Shown in pieces: positions 36,871 through 46,519 of a stretch of DNA of 52,212 bases (the first letter of the stretch is position 1; the number at the start of each line of letters is the position of its first letter). Below the pieces are notes generated by a model. The model was not told the origin of the DNA. It saw nothing but the letters and a program-made list of their open reading frames with translations, and did not search any database. The stretch comes from Pseudonocardia sp. CNS-004. Lineage in GTDB: Bacteria > Actinomycetota > Actinomycetes > Mycobacteriales > Pseudonocardiaceae. Location of the stretch: NCBI GenBank assembly GCA_001942185.1, contig MKJV01000114.1, positions 1 to 52,212 on the forward strand, given 5' to 3'. The translations under genes and the position numbers were made by a program.

Positions 36871-37502
36871 TCACCCCGGCGTGGTGACGAGCGTCCCCTC
36901 GATCCCGTCCAGCAGCCAGTCGAGGATCCGTTCGAAGGACTGCGGCGCGGGATCGTGGCGGGCGGGGTCGTTCGCCCACCGGATGACGTGCGGGTAGCGA
37001 CCTTCCTCGGTGATCCGCTGCAGGTACGGCCGGGCTGCGTCGGCGAGGTCCTCGTCGGTCGGCAGCCCGGCCCGCTCGCGCATCGCCCGCTCCTCCAGCA
37101 GGGCCAGGCCGGACCCGAACACGTGGCCGAGCACCGTGTTGATCGCCCCCATCCGCTCGGCGGCACCGAGTTCGAACCCGTCGAGCGCGGCGAGGGCGGC
37201 GTCGTAGAGCCCCAGCGCGTGCGGCCCCAGCGGGGGCCGGCTGAACGCGAGTCGCGCGAACCAGGGATGCCGTTGCACCGCCTCCCAGCCGGACAGCCCG
37301 AGCCCGCGCAGGCTCGCGCGCCAGTCTCCCGCCGGGACCGCGACCTCGCCGTACACCGCGTCGACCATGAGGTCGGTGAGCCCGTCCTTGCTGCCGACGT
37401 ACCGGTACAGCGACATCGGTGTGCTCGATCCGACCCGCGCCGCGACGGCCCGCATGGTGACCTCGCCGCGCGCGTCGCGTCCGCGAGCGCGATCGCCGCC
37501 AC
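36871..37502 (-). CDS. TetR-family regulator, N-terminus apparently truncated
   Basis: The HTH is VTMRAVAARVGSSTPMSLYRYVGSKDGL, followed by a TetR_C-type helical domain (MVDAVYGEVAVPAGDWRASLRGL; LDGFELGAAERMGAINTVLGHVFG). A base is lost near 37475. Upstream, conservation fades after VAAIALADA, near 37502. The usual 10-25 residues before it are absent, because the sequence there is already the antisense of the monooxygenase gene. The gene therefore seems to have lost its start and promoter. Confidence 0.75.
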
Positions 37503-37503
37503 G

Positions 37504-38778
37504 GTGCACGACGCCGCCCGAGACCTCGCCGACCACGACCGGATGGCCGTCGGGCGCACGCTCGCCGAGGCCGAGCAGCTGCCGCTCTGGCAGCCGACCG
37601 GCCTGGATGCGCCCGAGGTGAGCCCGGAGCTCCCCTGCCTCATCGCGCAGGACGTCCTCGAACCGGTGCTGCGCGCCGCAGCCCAGGACGCGGGCGCCGA
37701 CGTGCGGTTCGGCACCACGCTGACCGGGTTCGAACAGCACGCCGACGGTCTGGTGGCAGATCTGGACGGGACGTCCTCGCGGGCGTCGTGCCTCGTCGCG
37801 GCCGACGGGGCGCGCAGCGGCGTCCGCGAGATGCTCGCTATCGGCCGCTCGGGCCGGGGAGCGGTCGGCGGCCCGAGCGTGAACGTCTACTTCCGCGCCG
37901 ACCTCGCCGAGACCGTGCGCGGCCGCGAGTTCAACCTCTGCCGGATCGAGCACCCGGACGCGCCCGGCGCTCTCGCGTCCGTCGACGGGCGGTTCCGCTG
38001 GGTGTTCATGACCGGCGGCGGGCACACCGACCGGGACTGGCCGACCGTGCGGCGCACCGCCCTCGGCGTACCGGCCCCCGATCTGGAGGTGCTGAGCGTT
38101 CTTCCCTGGCAGGCCGAGATGCTCGTCGCCGACAGGTACTCGGCAGGCCGCGTGCACCTCGTGGGCGACGCCGCCCACGTCATGCCCCCCTTCGCCGCGA
38201 TGGGGGCCAACACCGGGATCTCCGACGCCCACGAGCTCGGTGGGAAGCTCGCCGCCGTGTCGGGCGGCGCCGCGGCGCCCGCACTCCTCGACAGCTACGA
38301 CGCCGAACGGCGCCCGGCCGGCTGGTTCGCAGCGGACCAGTCGGCCCGTCGCACGCTCGACCTGGGCGGACAGGGCACCACCGATCCCGATCTCGCGCAC
38401 CCGTTCGTGCTGGCGGCGGGCGGGTTCCAGTACCTGGACGGGGCACTGTGCCACCCGGTGCGGGACGTCGAGCCGGTGCAGGAGTTCACCCCTGCGGGCC
38501 GGGTGGGGACGCGGGTGCCGCACCGATGGCTCGGCGACGCGCGCACCCTCTCCACCCTGGACCTCGGCGGGCCGGACTGGGCGCTGCTCGTGGCGGGCGA
38601 TCCACGCCCGTGGACGACGGGCGGCCTACCGGTGCACCGGCTCGACGCCGACTTCCTCCCCGCCGGGACCGCCCTGCTCCTGCGCCCCGACGACATCGTG
38701 GCGTGGCGCGGCACCGACGTCACCGCGCCGGCGCGGCTACGGGACGAGCTCAGTCGAGGAGTCCCTCGGGTGGGGTGA
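37504..38778 (+). CDS. FAD-dependent aromatic-type monooxygenase, N-terminally truncated
   Basis: 424 residues as read from GTG 37504. Later parts of the class A flavoprotein fold are clear: LIAQDVLEPVLRAAAQ, VAADGARSGVREML (DG motif), and RVHLVGDAAHVMPPFAAMGAN (GD motif), then a thioredoxin-like C-terminal part. The N-terminal about 85 residues with the GxGxxG FAD loop are missing, so the protein as read should not bind FAD. The break lies near 37500, where the divergent TetR gene also loses its start. The 3' end overlaps rimM by 29 bases. Confidence 0.75.
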   Translation: MHDAARDLADHDRMAVGRTLAEAEQLPLWQPTGLDAPEVSPELPCLIAQDVLEPVLRAAAQDAGADVRFGTTLTGFEQHADGLVADLDGTSSRASCLVAADGARSGVREMLAIGRSGRGAVGGPSVNVYFRADLAETVRGREFNLCRIEHPDAPGALASVDGRFRWVFMTGGGHTDRDWPTVRRTALGVPAPDLEVLSVLPWQAEMLVADRYSAGRVHLVGDAAHVMPPFAAMGANTGISDAHELGGKLAAVSGGAAAPALLDSYDAERRPAGWFAADQSARRTLDLGGQGTTDPDLAHPFVLAAGGFQYLDGALCHPVRDVEPVQEFTPAGRVGTRVPHRWLGDARTLSTLDLGGPDWALLVAGDPRPWTTGGLPVHRLDADFLPAGTALLLRPDDIVAWRGTDVTAPARLRDELSRGVPRVG

Positions 38779-39285
38779 GGACCAGGCGACCGCCCGGCAG
38801 GTCGACGGTCGGCACGATCGCCGTCACGAACGGGACGAGTGCGTCCGGCCCACCGGGGCGGGCCAGTACGAGCAGCTCGCCGCCCGGGCCGTGCACGACC
38901 TCCTTGACCGAGCCGATCACGGTGCCGTCCTCCAGCTCGGCACGCAGGCCTCGAGCTGGTGGACGTGGAACTCCTCGTCGTCCTCCGGCGGCGCGATGGC
39001 GTCGGCCGGGACGAGGAGGCGGGTGCCGCGCAACGCCTCGGCGGCGTCGCGGTCGGGCGCCTCCACGAACCGCACGAGCATCCGCCCGGAGTGCGGGCGG
39101 GCCGACTCGACGGTCAGCGTGCCCGCAGGGGCGCCCGGCCGCTGCGCGACGAGCGACACCCCGGCGGCGAACCGCTCGTCCGGGGAATCGGTGTGCAGCT
39201 CCACGACGAGCTCGCCGCGCAGGCCGTGGGCCCGCACGGCGACCCCGACGAGGTAGCCGGTGTTACCGGTCGGTGTCGACGACAT
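38750..39285 (-). CDS. rimM: 16S rRNA processing protein RimM (frameshift as read)
   Basis: About 178 residues after repair of one lost G near 38952 (after HVHQLE). GNTGYLVGVAVRAHGLRGELVV is the N-terminal RimM domain; DDEEFHVHQLEG and the PRC-barrel part (ELEDGTVIGSVKEVVHGPG, then PFVTAIVPTVDLPGGRLVLTPPEGLLD) follow. It assists 30S assembly around S19. The start at ATG 39285 overlaps the KH gene by 23 bases. Confidence 0.92.
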
Positions 39286-39500
39286 CGACCCGCACACCTC
39301 GGCCGCCGACGCCGCCGACGACCGTGCGCAGCGCGGTGGCGGTCCGGCCGCCCGCCGATCACCTTGCCGAGGTCCTCGGGGTGCACCCGGACCTCGAGGG
39401 TGCGGCCGCGGCGGGTGGTGACGAGCTCCACCTGCACGTCGTCGGGGTGGTCGACGATCCCCCGGACGAGGTGCTCGAGAGCGTCCGCGAGGACACTCAC
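39263..39500 (-). CDS. KH-domain RNA-binding protein (two-base loss as read)
   Basis: About 79 residues from GTG 39500 (MSVLADALEHLVRGIVDHPDDV). The KH loop reads LGKVIG and then must be joined to RGGRTATALRTVV across a two-base loss near 39355, giving the usual IGRGGRTA motif. It ends VDVVDTDR at 39263. The family (KhpA-like) binds RNA and always lies between rpsP and rimM in actinomycetes. Confidence 0.86.
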
Positions 39501-39949
39501 GATTCTGCGGGAGCCTCGGCGGAGGCCGCGGAGCCGGCCTCGGCCTCGCCCTTCGCGCGGCGGTCGCTCTTCTTCTTCGGCGTGGTGGCCTCGGTGGTGG
39601 GCTCCTCGCCCGCCGCGGCCAGCGCGGCCTGGAACCGGGCGTGCCTGTCGACCTTCTCCGGCTGCGGCTTGAGGGTGCCCTCGCTGCCGGGCAGGCCCTT
39701 GAACTTCTGCCAGTCACCGGTGATCTCGAGCAGGTGCTGCACCGGCTCGGTGGGCAGCGCGCCGACACCCAGCCAGTACTGGGCGCGGTCCGAGTCGATC
39801 TCGATCAGGCTCGGCTCGTTCTTCGGGTGGTACTTGCCGATCGTCTCGATCGCCCGGCCGCTGCGGCGGGTGCGGGCGTCGGCGACGACGACGCGGTAGT
39901 ACGGCTGGCGGATCTTGCCCAGCCTCATCAGCTTGATCTTGACGGCCAC
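39497..39949 (-). CDS. rpsP: 30S ribosomal protein S16
   Basis: 150 residues, intact: MAVKIKLMRLGKIRQPYYRVVVADARTRR, then GRAIETIGKYHPK and DRAQYWLGVGALPTEPV. A long Lys/Ala/Glu-rich C-terminal extension is typical of actinobacterial S16. First gene of the rpsP-KH-rimM operon; its GTGA overlap with the KH gene shows coupling. Confidence 0.97.
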   Translation of the reverse strand: MAVKIKLMRLGKIRQPYYRVVVADARTRRSGRAIETIGKYHPKNEPSLIEIDSDRAQYWLGVGALPTEPVQHLLEITGDWQKFKGLPGSEGTLKPQPEKVDRHARFQAALAAAGEEPTTEATTPKKKSDRRAKGEAEAGSAASAEAPAES

Positions 39950-40084
39950 GCTGGTCGGTGCTCCTCGCGGATCGTGTGTTTCGGGTGAGTCCGCGCGGCT
40001 CGCGTGGGGTTACGGGCTGCGCATGCCTCGACGTGTACGTGCGTCCGCGGCACGGTAGAGGGCCAGCCGCGGGGCCGATCGGCC

Positions 40085-40090
40085 ATTCTG
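40085..40090 (-). promoter_or_regulatory. rpsP: Possible -10 box of the rpsP promoter
   Basis: CAGAAT on the minus strand, within TCTGGCAGAATGG, about 135 bases before the S16 start. The flanking TCTGGCA resembles promoters of this operon in other actinomycetes (from memory). No convincing -35 was found. Confidence 0.35.
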
Positions 40091-40133
40091 CCAGACGACC
40101 GCCGGTTGCGGCGCATCGAGTGGCCGTCGGGCC

Positions 40134-41392
40134 TCAGGACATCGGCACGACGCCCAGCAGTCCGAGCATCAGCATGACGCCCGGGAGCAGGTTGTTCACC
40201 TGGTGGGCGACGATCGAGGGCAGCAGTCTGCCGGTGTAGAGGCGTGCGAGGGCGATGGGGATCGCCACCACCAGGAGCAGCGGCGCGCGGGTGAGCTCGA
40301 AGTGGGCGAGTGCGAACAGCACCGTCGTGACCCCGAACGCCACCCAGCGGCCCGCGAGCCGCTCGACGCCGCCCCACAGCAGGCCGCGGTAGAGGATCTC
40401 CTCGCACATCGGCGCGACGAGCACCACGATGAGCAGCACGATCACCGCCAGCACGGGCCCCGCCCGGAGGCCGCCCAGTGCGTCGCCGACCGCGGACGTC
40501 GCGTCGGGGCCCACGATCGCGATGAACACCATCGACGCGGGGATGGTGAGCACGAGACCACCGAACCCGAACGCCAGGCCGAGCCCGACGTCCCGCCACG
40601 ACCACTCGAGCCGCAGGTCGATGCGCGGCCCGTTGCCGCGGACCTTCGTGATCAGGATCGCCGTGCCGGCGGCGAGCAGCGTGGGCGCGGCCAGGCCGAG
40701 GATGAGCACCCCGATGCCGGGCTCGATCCCGCTGAACGCGATGGAGAGGCTGATGACCGCGCCCACGACCAGGAAGACCGCTTCGGCGAGCAGGTAGGCC
40801 CCCAGCCCCCAGCGGTGGGTGCGCACGGGTGCCGGCGCACCCCACGAGGCGGCGCCTCCGGGCGCGCGCCCGATCGACGGGGCCGGGTAGGACCCGGTGG
40901 GCGGGTACGGCCCGGCGGGCGGGTAAGGGCCCGTGGGCGCGTACTGCCCAGCAGGCGGGTAGGGCCCGGTGTGGGGGTACGGCCCGGTGTGCGGGTAGGG
41001 GCCCGGAGGGTACGGCGCGGCGCCGCCCGCGTACGTCGGCGCGGGGGCCTGCCATCCTGCGGAGGCGGGTACGCGGCCGGGAACGGCCCAGGCCCGCCCG
41101 GGTACGGCGGGGGCGGGAACGGAGGAGGCGCAGCGGCGGCCGGCCCTGCCGGCGCCACGTCGGCCGGGTGCGGCGCGACCGGCTGGTGGGGCGGCACCGG
41201 GTACGGCGGCGCGGGCACCGGGTAGGGCACGGTGCCGGGCGGCACCTCGCCGGTGCCCCCGCCGGAACCGTTGCCGGAACCGTTGCCCGCAGCGTCCACG
41301 GACGGCACGGCGGCCGGTCCCGCCTCGGGACCGCTGCCGGCGGCTTCCGCCGCCCCTGCCTCCGGCTGTCCGTCGTTCTGCACCGATCCCAC
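40134..41392 (-). CDS. CPBP-family intramembrane metalloprotease with Pro-rich N-terminus (frameshift as read)
   Basis: About 419 residues from GTG 41392 after repair of a lost base near 41052. The first 200 residues are Pro/Gly/Tyr-rich with repeats of the form YPxxGPYP (PHTGPYPHTGPYPPAGQYAP). They are followed by about eight membrane helices with the Abi/CAAX protease motifs CEEILYRG (EExxxR), FALAHF (FxxxH) and HQVNN. It may cleave membrane proteins; many relatives have unknown substrates. It lies between rpsP and the amidohydrolase gene. Confidence 0.83.
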
Positions 41393-41463
41393 GGCGACGA
41401 CGCTACCGGCCGAGCGCGACCGGCGCCGCCCGCCGGCCGCGGCGGGGCCCGACAGCCTCGGCG

Positions 41464-41540
41464 ACCGCACACACCGGCAGTGACCCGCGCACATGCCCGG
41501 GCATGTGCGCCGCGTCGCCACGGTGTGTGCGGTGGGTCAC
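41464..41540. terminator. Nested inverted repeats between the amidohydrolase and CPBP genes
   Basis: An inner 24-base perfect palindrome (41487-41510; arms GCGCACATGCCC and its complement) lies inside outer 13-bp arms ACCGCACACACCG (41464-41476) and CGGTGTGTGCGGT (41521-41533). A further pair, GTGACCC (41480-41486) with GGGTCAC (41534-41540), crosses the outer stem, as in a pseudoknot. The right side overlaps the amidohydrolase stop. It probably ends that transcript. Confidence 0.55.
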
Positions 41541-42616
41541 GCCCCGCGCACCGGTCGTCCGCGCAGCATCACCAGCGCGGGCTCGTGCAGCACCGACAGG
41601 TCCTTGCGCGGGTCCGTGCGGTACACCACCAGGTCGGCCCGCGCGCCGAGCTCCAGGCCGGGCCTGCCGAGCCACTCGCGTGCCGCCCAGCTGGCGGCCC
41701 CGAGCGCGTCGGCGGCGGACAGGCCCGCGCGGTGCAGCGCGATCACCTCGTCGGCGAGGCGGCCGTGGTCGATGCCGCCGCCCGCGTCGGTGCCCGCGTA
41801 CACCGGCACCCCGGCCTCGACGGCGCGGCGCACGGTGTCGTACGCACCGTCGTAGAGCCGCCGCATGTGGCCGGCGTAGGTGGGGTACCGGCTCGCCTGG
41901 TCGGCGATGCCCGGGAAGTTCTCGACGTTGATGAGGGTGGGCACGAGCGCGGTGCCGCGCCCGGCCATCTCGGCGATGAGGTCGTCGGTGAGGCCGGTGC
42001 CGTGCTCGATGCAGTCGATCCCCGCCCGGACCAGGCCGGGGATGGCCGCGGCTCCGAACACGTGCGCGGTGACGCGGGCGCCAGCACCGTGGGCGGCGTC
42101 GATCGCCGCGGCGAGGACGTCCTCGGACCAGAGCGGGGCGAGGTCGCCGACGCCGCGGTCGATCCAGTCCCCGACGAGCTTGACCCAACCGTCGCCGACA
42201 GCGGCCTGCTCGGTGACGACGTCGGGCAGCAGCGCGGGGTCGTCCAGCTCCAGCGCCATGCCGGGGATGTAGCGCTTCGGGCGCGCGAGGTGCCGGCCGG
42301 CGCGGATGATCTCAGGCAGGTCGTCACGGGCCTGCAGCGGCGACGTGTCGATCGGCGAGCCGCAGTCGCGGATCAGCAGGGTGCCCGCGTCGCGGTCGGT
42401 GCGGGCCTGCGCGTCGGCCTCCTCCAACCCGACACCGCCGGTGGGGCCGAGTCCGACGTGGCAGTGGGCGTCGACGAGGCCGGGCACGATGAAGCCGCCG
42501 TCGACGAGGGTGTCCGCGCCCGGGGTCGGCTCCACCAGCCGGCCGGCGGCGTCGACGAAGAGCTCCACCGATTCCTCGCCGGGCAGCAGCGCCCCGCGCA
42601 GCCGGTACACCCTCAC
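41537..42616 (-). CDS. Amidohydrolase family protein
   Basis: 359 residues, intact. Metal-site motifs of the imidazolonepropionase/prolidase-like group: IVPGLVDAHCHVGLG (HxH), VKLVGDWID with the bridging Lys position, VTAHVFG, DCIEHGTGL and YAGTDAGGG with the metal Asp. The substrate is unknown. GTG 42616 overlaps the ffh stop (GTGA, 42613-42616), an unusual neighbour for ffh but common in this group of actinomycetes (inference). Confidence 0.88.
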   Translation of the reverse strand: MRVYRLRGALLPGEESVELFVDAAGRLVEPTPGADTLVDGGFIVPGLVDAHCHVGLGPTGGVGLEEADAQARTDRDAGTLLIRDCGSPIDTSPLQARDDLPEIIRAGRHLARPKRYIPGMALELDDPALLPDVVTEQAAVGDGWVKLVGDWIDRGVGDLAPLWSEDVLAAAIDAAHGAGARVTAHVFGAAAIPGLVRAGIDCIEHGTGLTDDLIAEMAGRGTALVPTLINVENFPGIADQASRYPTYAGHMRRLYDGAYDTVRRAVEAGVPVYAGTDAGGGIDHGRLADEVIALHRAGLSAADALGAASWAAREWLGRPGLELGARADLVVYRTDPRKDLSVLHEPALVMLRGRPVRGA

Positions 42617-44147
42617 TTCTCCTTGGGGAACTTGAACTTGCTCGGGTCGAACCCGGGTGGCAGCTGGTCGAGGCCCGGCGGGAGCTCGCGCAGCGACGGC
42701 GGCAGCCCGGACATGTCCGGCATCCCGCCACCCCCGAACGGCAGCCCCGCAGGGCGTGCCGACGCGGGCCCGCGCCCCCTCGTCTTGCCCTTCTTGCCCT
42801 TGCGCCCCTTGTTCTGCTTCTTCGTGGCGCTGCGGCTGCCGAAGCCGAACTGCCCGGCCATCTGCTTCATCATCTTCCGGGCCTCGAAGAACCGGTTGAC
42901 GACGTCGTTGACCTCGCTGACCGCGACGCCGGAGCCGTTGGCGATGCGCAGGCGTCGCGACCCATTGATGATCTTCGGGTCGGCGCGCTCGGCGGGGGTC
43001 ATGCCGCGGATGATCGCCTGCAGCCGGTCGAGCTGCTTGTCGTCGACCTGGGCCAGCGCGTCCTTCATCTGCCCGGCGCCGGGCAGCATGCCGAGGATGT
43101 TGCCGATCGGGCCCATCTTGCGCACGGCGAGCATCTGCTCGAGGAAGTCCTCGAGGGTGAGGTCGCCGGTGGAGATCTTGGCGGCGGCCTTGGCCGTCTG
43201 CTCCTGGTCGAACGCCTGCTCGGCCTGCTCGATCAGGGTGAGCAGGTCGCCCATCCCGAGGATCCGGGAGGCCATCCGGTCGGGGTGGAAGACGTCGAAG
43301 TCGGCGAGCTTCTCACCGTTGGAGGCGAACAGGATCGGCTGGCCGGTGACCTCGCGGACCGAGAGCGCCGCACCACCGCGGGCGTCGCCGTCGAGCTTGG
43401 TGAGCACGACGCCGGTGAACCCGACGCGTCGCGGAACGCCTCGGCCGTCGCCACGGCGTCCTGGCCGATCATGGCGTCGACGACGAACAGGGTCTCGTCC
43501 GGCGTGACCGCGTCGCGGATGTCGGCGGCCTGGCGCATCAGCTCCTCGTCGACGCCGAGACGGCCCGCGGTGTCGACGATGACGATGTCGTGGTGCTTCT
43601 CGCGGGCGTGCGCGATGCCGCGGCGGGCCACGTCGACCGGATCCCCGACCCCGTTGCCCGGTTCGGGGGCGAACGTGGTGGCGCCGGCCCGCTCGCCGAC
43701 GATCTGCAGCTGGTTGACCGCGTTGGGTCGCTGGAGGTCGCAGGCGACCAGCAGCGGGGTGTGGCCCTGGTTCTTCAGCCAGTGGGCGAGCTTGCCGGCG
43801 AGCGTGGTCTTGCCGGAGCCCTGCAGACCCGCGAGCATGATCACGCTCGGCGGTTCCTTGGCCAGCCGGATGCGCCGCGTCTCACCGCCCAGGATCGTGA
43901 CCAGCTCGTCGTTGACGATCTTGACGACCTGCTGGGCGGGGTTCAGCGCACCGGAGACCTCCGCGCCCTTCGCCCGCTCCTTGACCCGCGCGATGAAACC
44001 GCGGACCACCGGCAGCGCGACGTCGGCCTCCAGCAGCGCGATGCGGATCTCGCGCGCCGTGGCGTCGATGTCGGCGTCGGAGAGGCGCCCCTTGCCGCGG
44101 AGACCGGCGAGGGTGCCGCTGAGGCGCTCGGAGAGGGTGTCGAACAC
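42613..44147 (-). CDS. ffh: Signal recognition particle GTPase Ffh (frameshift as read)
   Basis: Targets nascent membrane proteins. 511 residues after repair of one lost G near 43428 (after ATAEAFRD). LAGLQGSGKTTLAGKLA is G1, VDTAGRLGVDEELM is G3, and LTKLDGDARGGAALS is G4. The methionine-rich M domain (MGDLLTLIEQ, MKQMAGQFGFG) ends the protein. The start GTG 44147 gives VFDTLSERLSGTLAGLRGKG. As read, the frame also continues from the upstream XRE gene, but this is due to that gene's own shift. Confidence 0.95.
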
Positions 44148-44157
44148 CTCTACAACC

Positions 44158-44984
44158 CTACTGGCGCCCGCGAGGCGCTGCAGGGCCGTCAGTGCCTCCT
44201 CCGACGGCGAGCCCGGCTCGGCGAAGTAGGTGACCATGAGCTGCCCCGGGGCGCTCGCCACGGCGAAGGTCTCCCAGCGCACCGTCAGAGGGCCGACCGC
44301 AGGCGACACCAGGCGTTTCGAGCCCGCGGCCTTGGCGCGCACGTCGTGGCGCGCCCAGAGCCTGCGGAACTCCGCGCTCTTCACCGACAGCTCCCCGACC
44401 AGCGTGACCAGCCGCGGGTCGTCCGGGACGGCAGCGGCGGCCGACGCACGGAGCGCGGCGACCGTCTCCTCGGCCACGTCCGACCAGTCCGGGTACAGGT
44501 CGCGGGAGGACGGGTCGAGGAAGACGTGCCGCACGACGTTGCCGCCCGACGGCACCCCGCCGCACAGGAGCTCGGAGAGGCGGTTGTACGCGAGCACGTC
44601 CATGCAGCGGCCCATCACCATGGCCGGCACCCCGTCCAGCGCGTCGAGCATCCGAGCGATCTCCGGGGCCACCCGCTCCGGTCCGCGGCGGGAGCGGCGC
44701 GGCGCCCGCGGCGCCGGGGTGGCGAGCGAGGCGAGGTAGGACGTGGACTCGTCGTCGAGGTCGAGCACCCTGGCGAGCGCCTCCACCACCTGCGCCGACG
44801 GGTGCCGGTCGCGTCCGCGTTCCAGGCGCAGGTAGTACTCGGCGCTGATGCCGGCGAGCATCGCGACCTCCTCGCGGCGCAGCCCGGGCACCCGGCGCCG
44901 CCCGACCGGCAGGCCGTGGTCCTCCGGGCGGGTCAGCTCGCGGCGGGCGCGGAGGAACTCACCGAGCAGGTTCGGGTGCGACAC
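44158..44984 (-). CDS. XRE-family regulator with MmyB-like ligand domain (frameshift near the end)
   Basis: About 275 residues from GTG 44984 (VSHPNLLGEFLRARRE). The HTH is VPGLRREEVAMLAGISAEYYLRLERG, and the C-terminal domain (ARMLDALDGVPAMVMGRCMDVLAYN; VRHVFLDPSSRDLYPDW) is the MmyB-like PAS fold. A lost base near 44165 hides the TAG stop at 44158-44160. It is divergent from the SDR gene, the common arrangement in which the XRE protein controls the SDR. Confidence 0.87.
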
Positions 44985-45087
44985 ACCGTCCACCGTAGGC
45001 CGGTCCCGGGCCGGAGGGGTGGCCCCGCGACTACCCCCTTTCACGGGGCCTCCCCGGCCTGACCGCACCACTCGCAGGCTCGGTGCC

Positions 45088-45854
45088 ATGACCGAGAGCG
45101 CCACGACCCAGAACATCCACGACCTCACCGGACGCATCGCCGTCGTCACCGGGGCCAGCAGCGGGATCGGCGCCGCCACCGCGCGGACGCTGGCCGCGGG
45201 CGGCGCCCGCGTCGCGGTGCTCGCCCGACGCGCCGACCGCATCGAGGCGCTCGCGAAGGAGATCGACGGCATCGCCGTGCCCACCGACGTCACGGACCCG
45301 GCGAGCCTCGCCCGCGCCGCGGCCACGATCCGCGCCGAGCTCGGCAGGCCCGACCTCGTGGTCGCCAACGCCGGCGTGATGCTCGGCGCGCCGTTCGCCA
45401 CCGCCGAGCCCGCTGAGTGGACGGCGATGGTGAACACGAACATCAGCGGGCTGCTGCACACCGGCAAGGCGTTCGTCGACGACCTCCTCGCCGCCGCCGC
45501 CGGCGGCGGGCGGGCCGACCTCGTGCACGTCGCTCGATCGCCAGCCACGAGGTCTACCCCGGGTACGGCGTGTACAGCGCGACGAAGGCCGGCGTGGCCG
45601 CCGTGACCCGCGGGATGCGGCTCGAGCTCGGGCCGCGCGGCGTGCGTGTGCGGGCCGTGGAGCCGGGAATCACCGAGAGCGAGCTCGGCGACACGATGCT
45701 CGACGAGGCGGGCCGCGAGACCCTCGAAGGGATCCGCCGCCGGATCGGGCCGATCCCGGCGGCCGCCATCGCCGAGGCGATCGCCTGGTCGGCGGCCGCC
45801 CCGGCCCGGGTCAACGTCGCGCAGCTGATCGTGCTGCCGACGGCCCAGGGATAG
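45088..45854 (+). CDS. Short-chain dehydrogenase/reductase (frameshift as read)
   Basis: About 255 residues. VVTGASSGIGAATARTL is the NAD(P) loop, VVANAGVM the NAG motif, and S...YSATK the catalytic set, seen as SIASHEVYPGYGVYSATKAGV after repair of a lost base near 45530. Such SDRs beside an MmyB-type regulator often act on unknown alcohols or ketones. The 3' end overlaps the P-loop gene by 44 bases. Confidence 0.88.
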
Positions 45855-46422
45855 CCGGCTCCGGCGCCGGGCCGGTGTCGAGCCGCAGGCCGCCGCGGGC
45901 CGCCGCCCGGTCGAGCACGGTGACGCTGCGCCACTCCGGCGGCGGGTCGGACAGCAGGTCGGCCGCGGTGTGCTCGGCCCGGCGCGCATGGCCGGCGAAC
46001 GAGGCCTCCTGCACCACGCGGCCACGGGCGTACTGCCCGCGGCGGGCGTCTGCCGCGTCGGCCTGCAGCCACAGCAGGTGCGCCTCCCGCCGGGCGGCGG
46101 CGGCCAGGCGCGCCACGGCGGACCGGGTGCCGGGCTCGGTGGCCGGCAGGTGCACGACGACGGTGGGGGTGGTCGACAGCGCGGCCCGCAGCACGGCCGC
46201 GCGGTGCAACAGGTGCACGACCGGCCGCTGCCACGCGTACGGCACGTTCCCGGCCACCGAGCCGAGCGCCGCCCGTTGGGCCTCGGAGTCGAGGACGGTG
46301 AGCCCGGCGGCTGCGGGCAGGCTCGCCAGCAGGGTGGACTTGCCGGCCCCCGGCATACCTGCGACCAGCAACAGCGTGCGTCCCGGCACGGCGAGCCGCA
46401 CGGGTGGTGTCGCGGTGGTCAC
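45811..46422 (-). CDS. P-loop ATPase/kinase-like protein
   Basis: 203 residues, intact. LLVAGMPGAGKSTLLASLP is Walker A; VVVHLPATEP may be Walker B or the DxD equivalent; QADAADARRGQYARGR is an Arg-rich lid. It resembles small AAA/zeta-toxin-like nucleotide kinases of actinomycetes. No toxin or antitoxin partner is visible. Substrate unknown. Confidence 0.75.
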   Translation of the reverse strand: MTTATPPVRLAVPGRTLLLVAGMPGAGKSTLLASLPAAAGLTVLDSEAQRAALGSVAGNVPYAWQRPVVHLLHRAAVLRAALSTTPTVVVHLPATEPGTRSAVARLAAAARREAHLLWLQADAADARRGQYARGRVVQEASFAGHARRAEHTAADLLSDPPPEWRSVTVLDRAAARGGLRLDTGPAPEPAIPGPSAARSAARR

Positions 46423-46471
46423 GCACCGTTCAACGTGCCGTTCGGGCGATTCGTTCCGTTCGGTCGAGGTC

Positions 46472-46483
46472 GATCACGTGATC
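46472..46483. promoter_or_regulatory. 12-base palindrome upstream of the P-loop gene
   Basis: GATCACGTGATC, about 50 bases before the start of the P-loop gene at 46422. Nearby, CCGTTCGGGCG and CCGTTCGGTCG form a direct repeat at 46439-46466. It may be an operator; no protein can be assigned. Confidence 0.35.
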
Positions 46484-46519
46484 ACGATCATGCCTGCTCC
46501 GCGACTCAACCGCACTCGC

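Noticed and set aside
42613..44984. XRE regulator fused to Ffh
   Set aside because: A TAG stop at 44158-44160 comes into frame after restoring one base, and Ffh has its normal GTG start at 44147.
45811..46422. P-loop protein as a zeta toxin
   Set aside because: It shares only the Walker A and an Arg-rich part, and no epsilon-type antitoxin gene is next to it.
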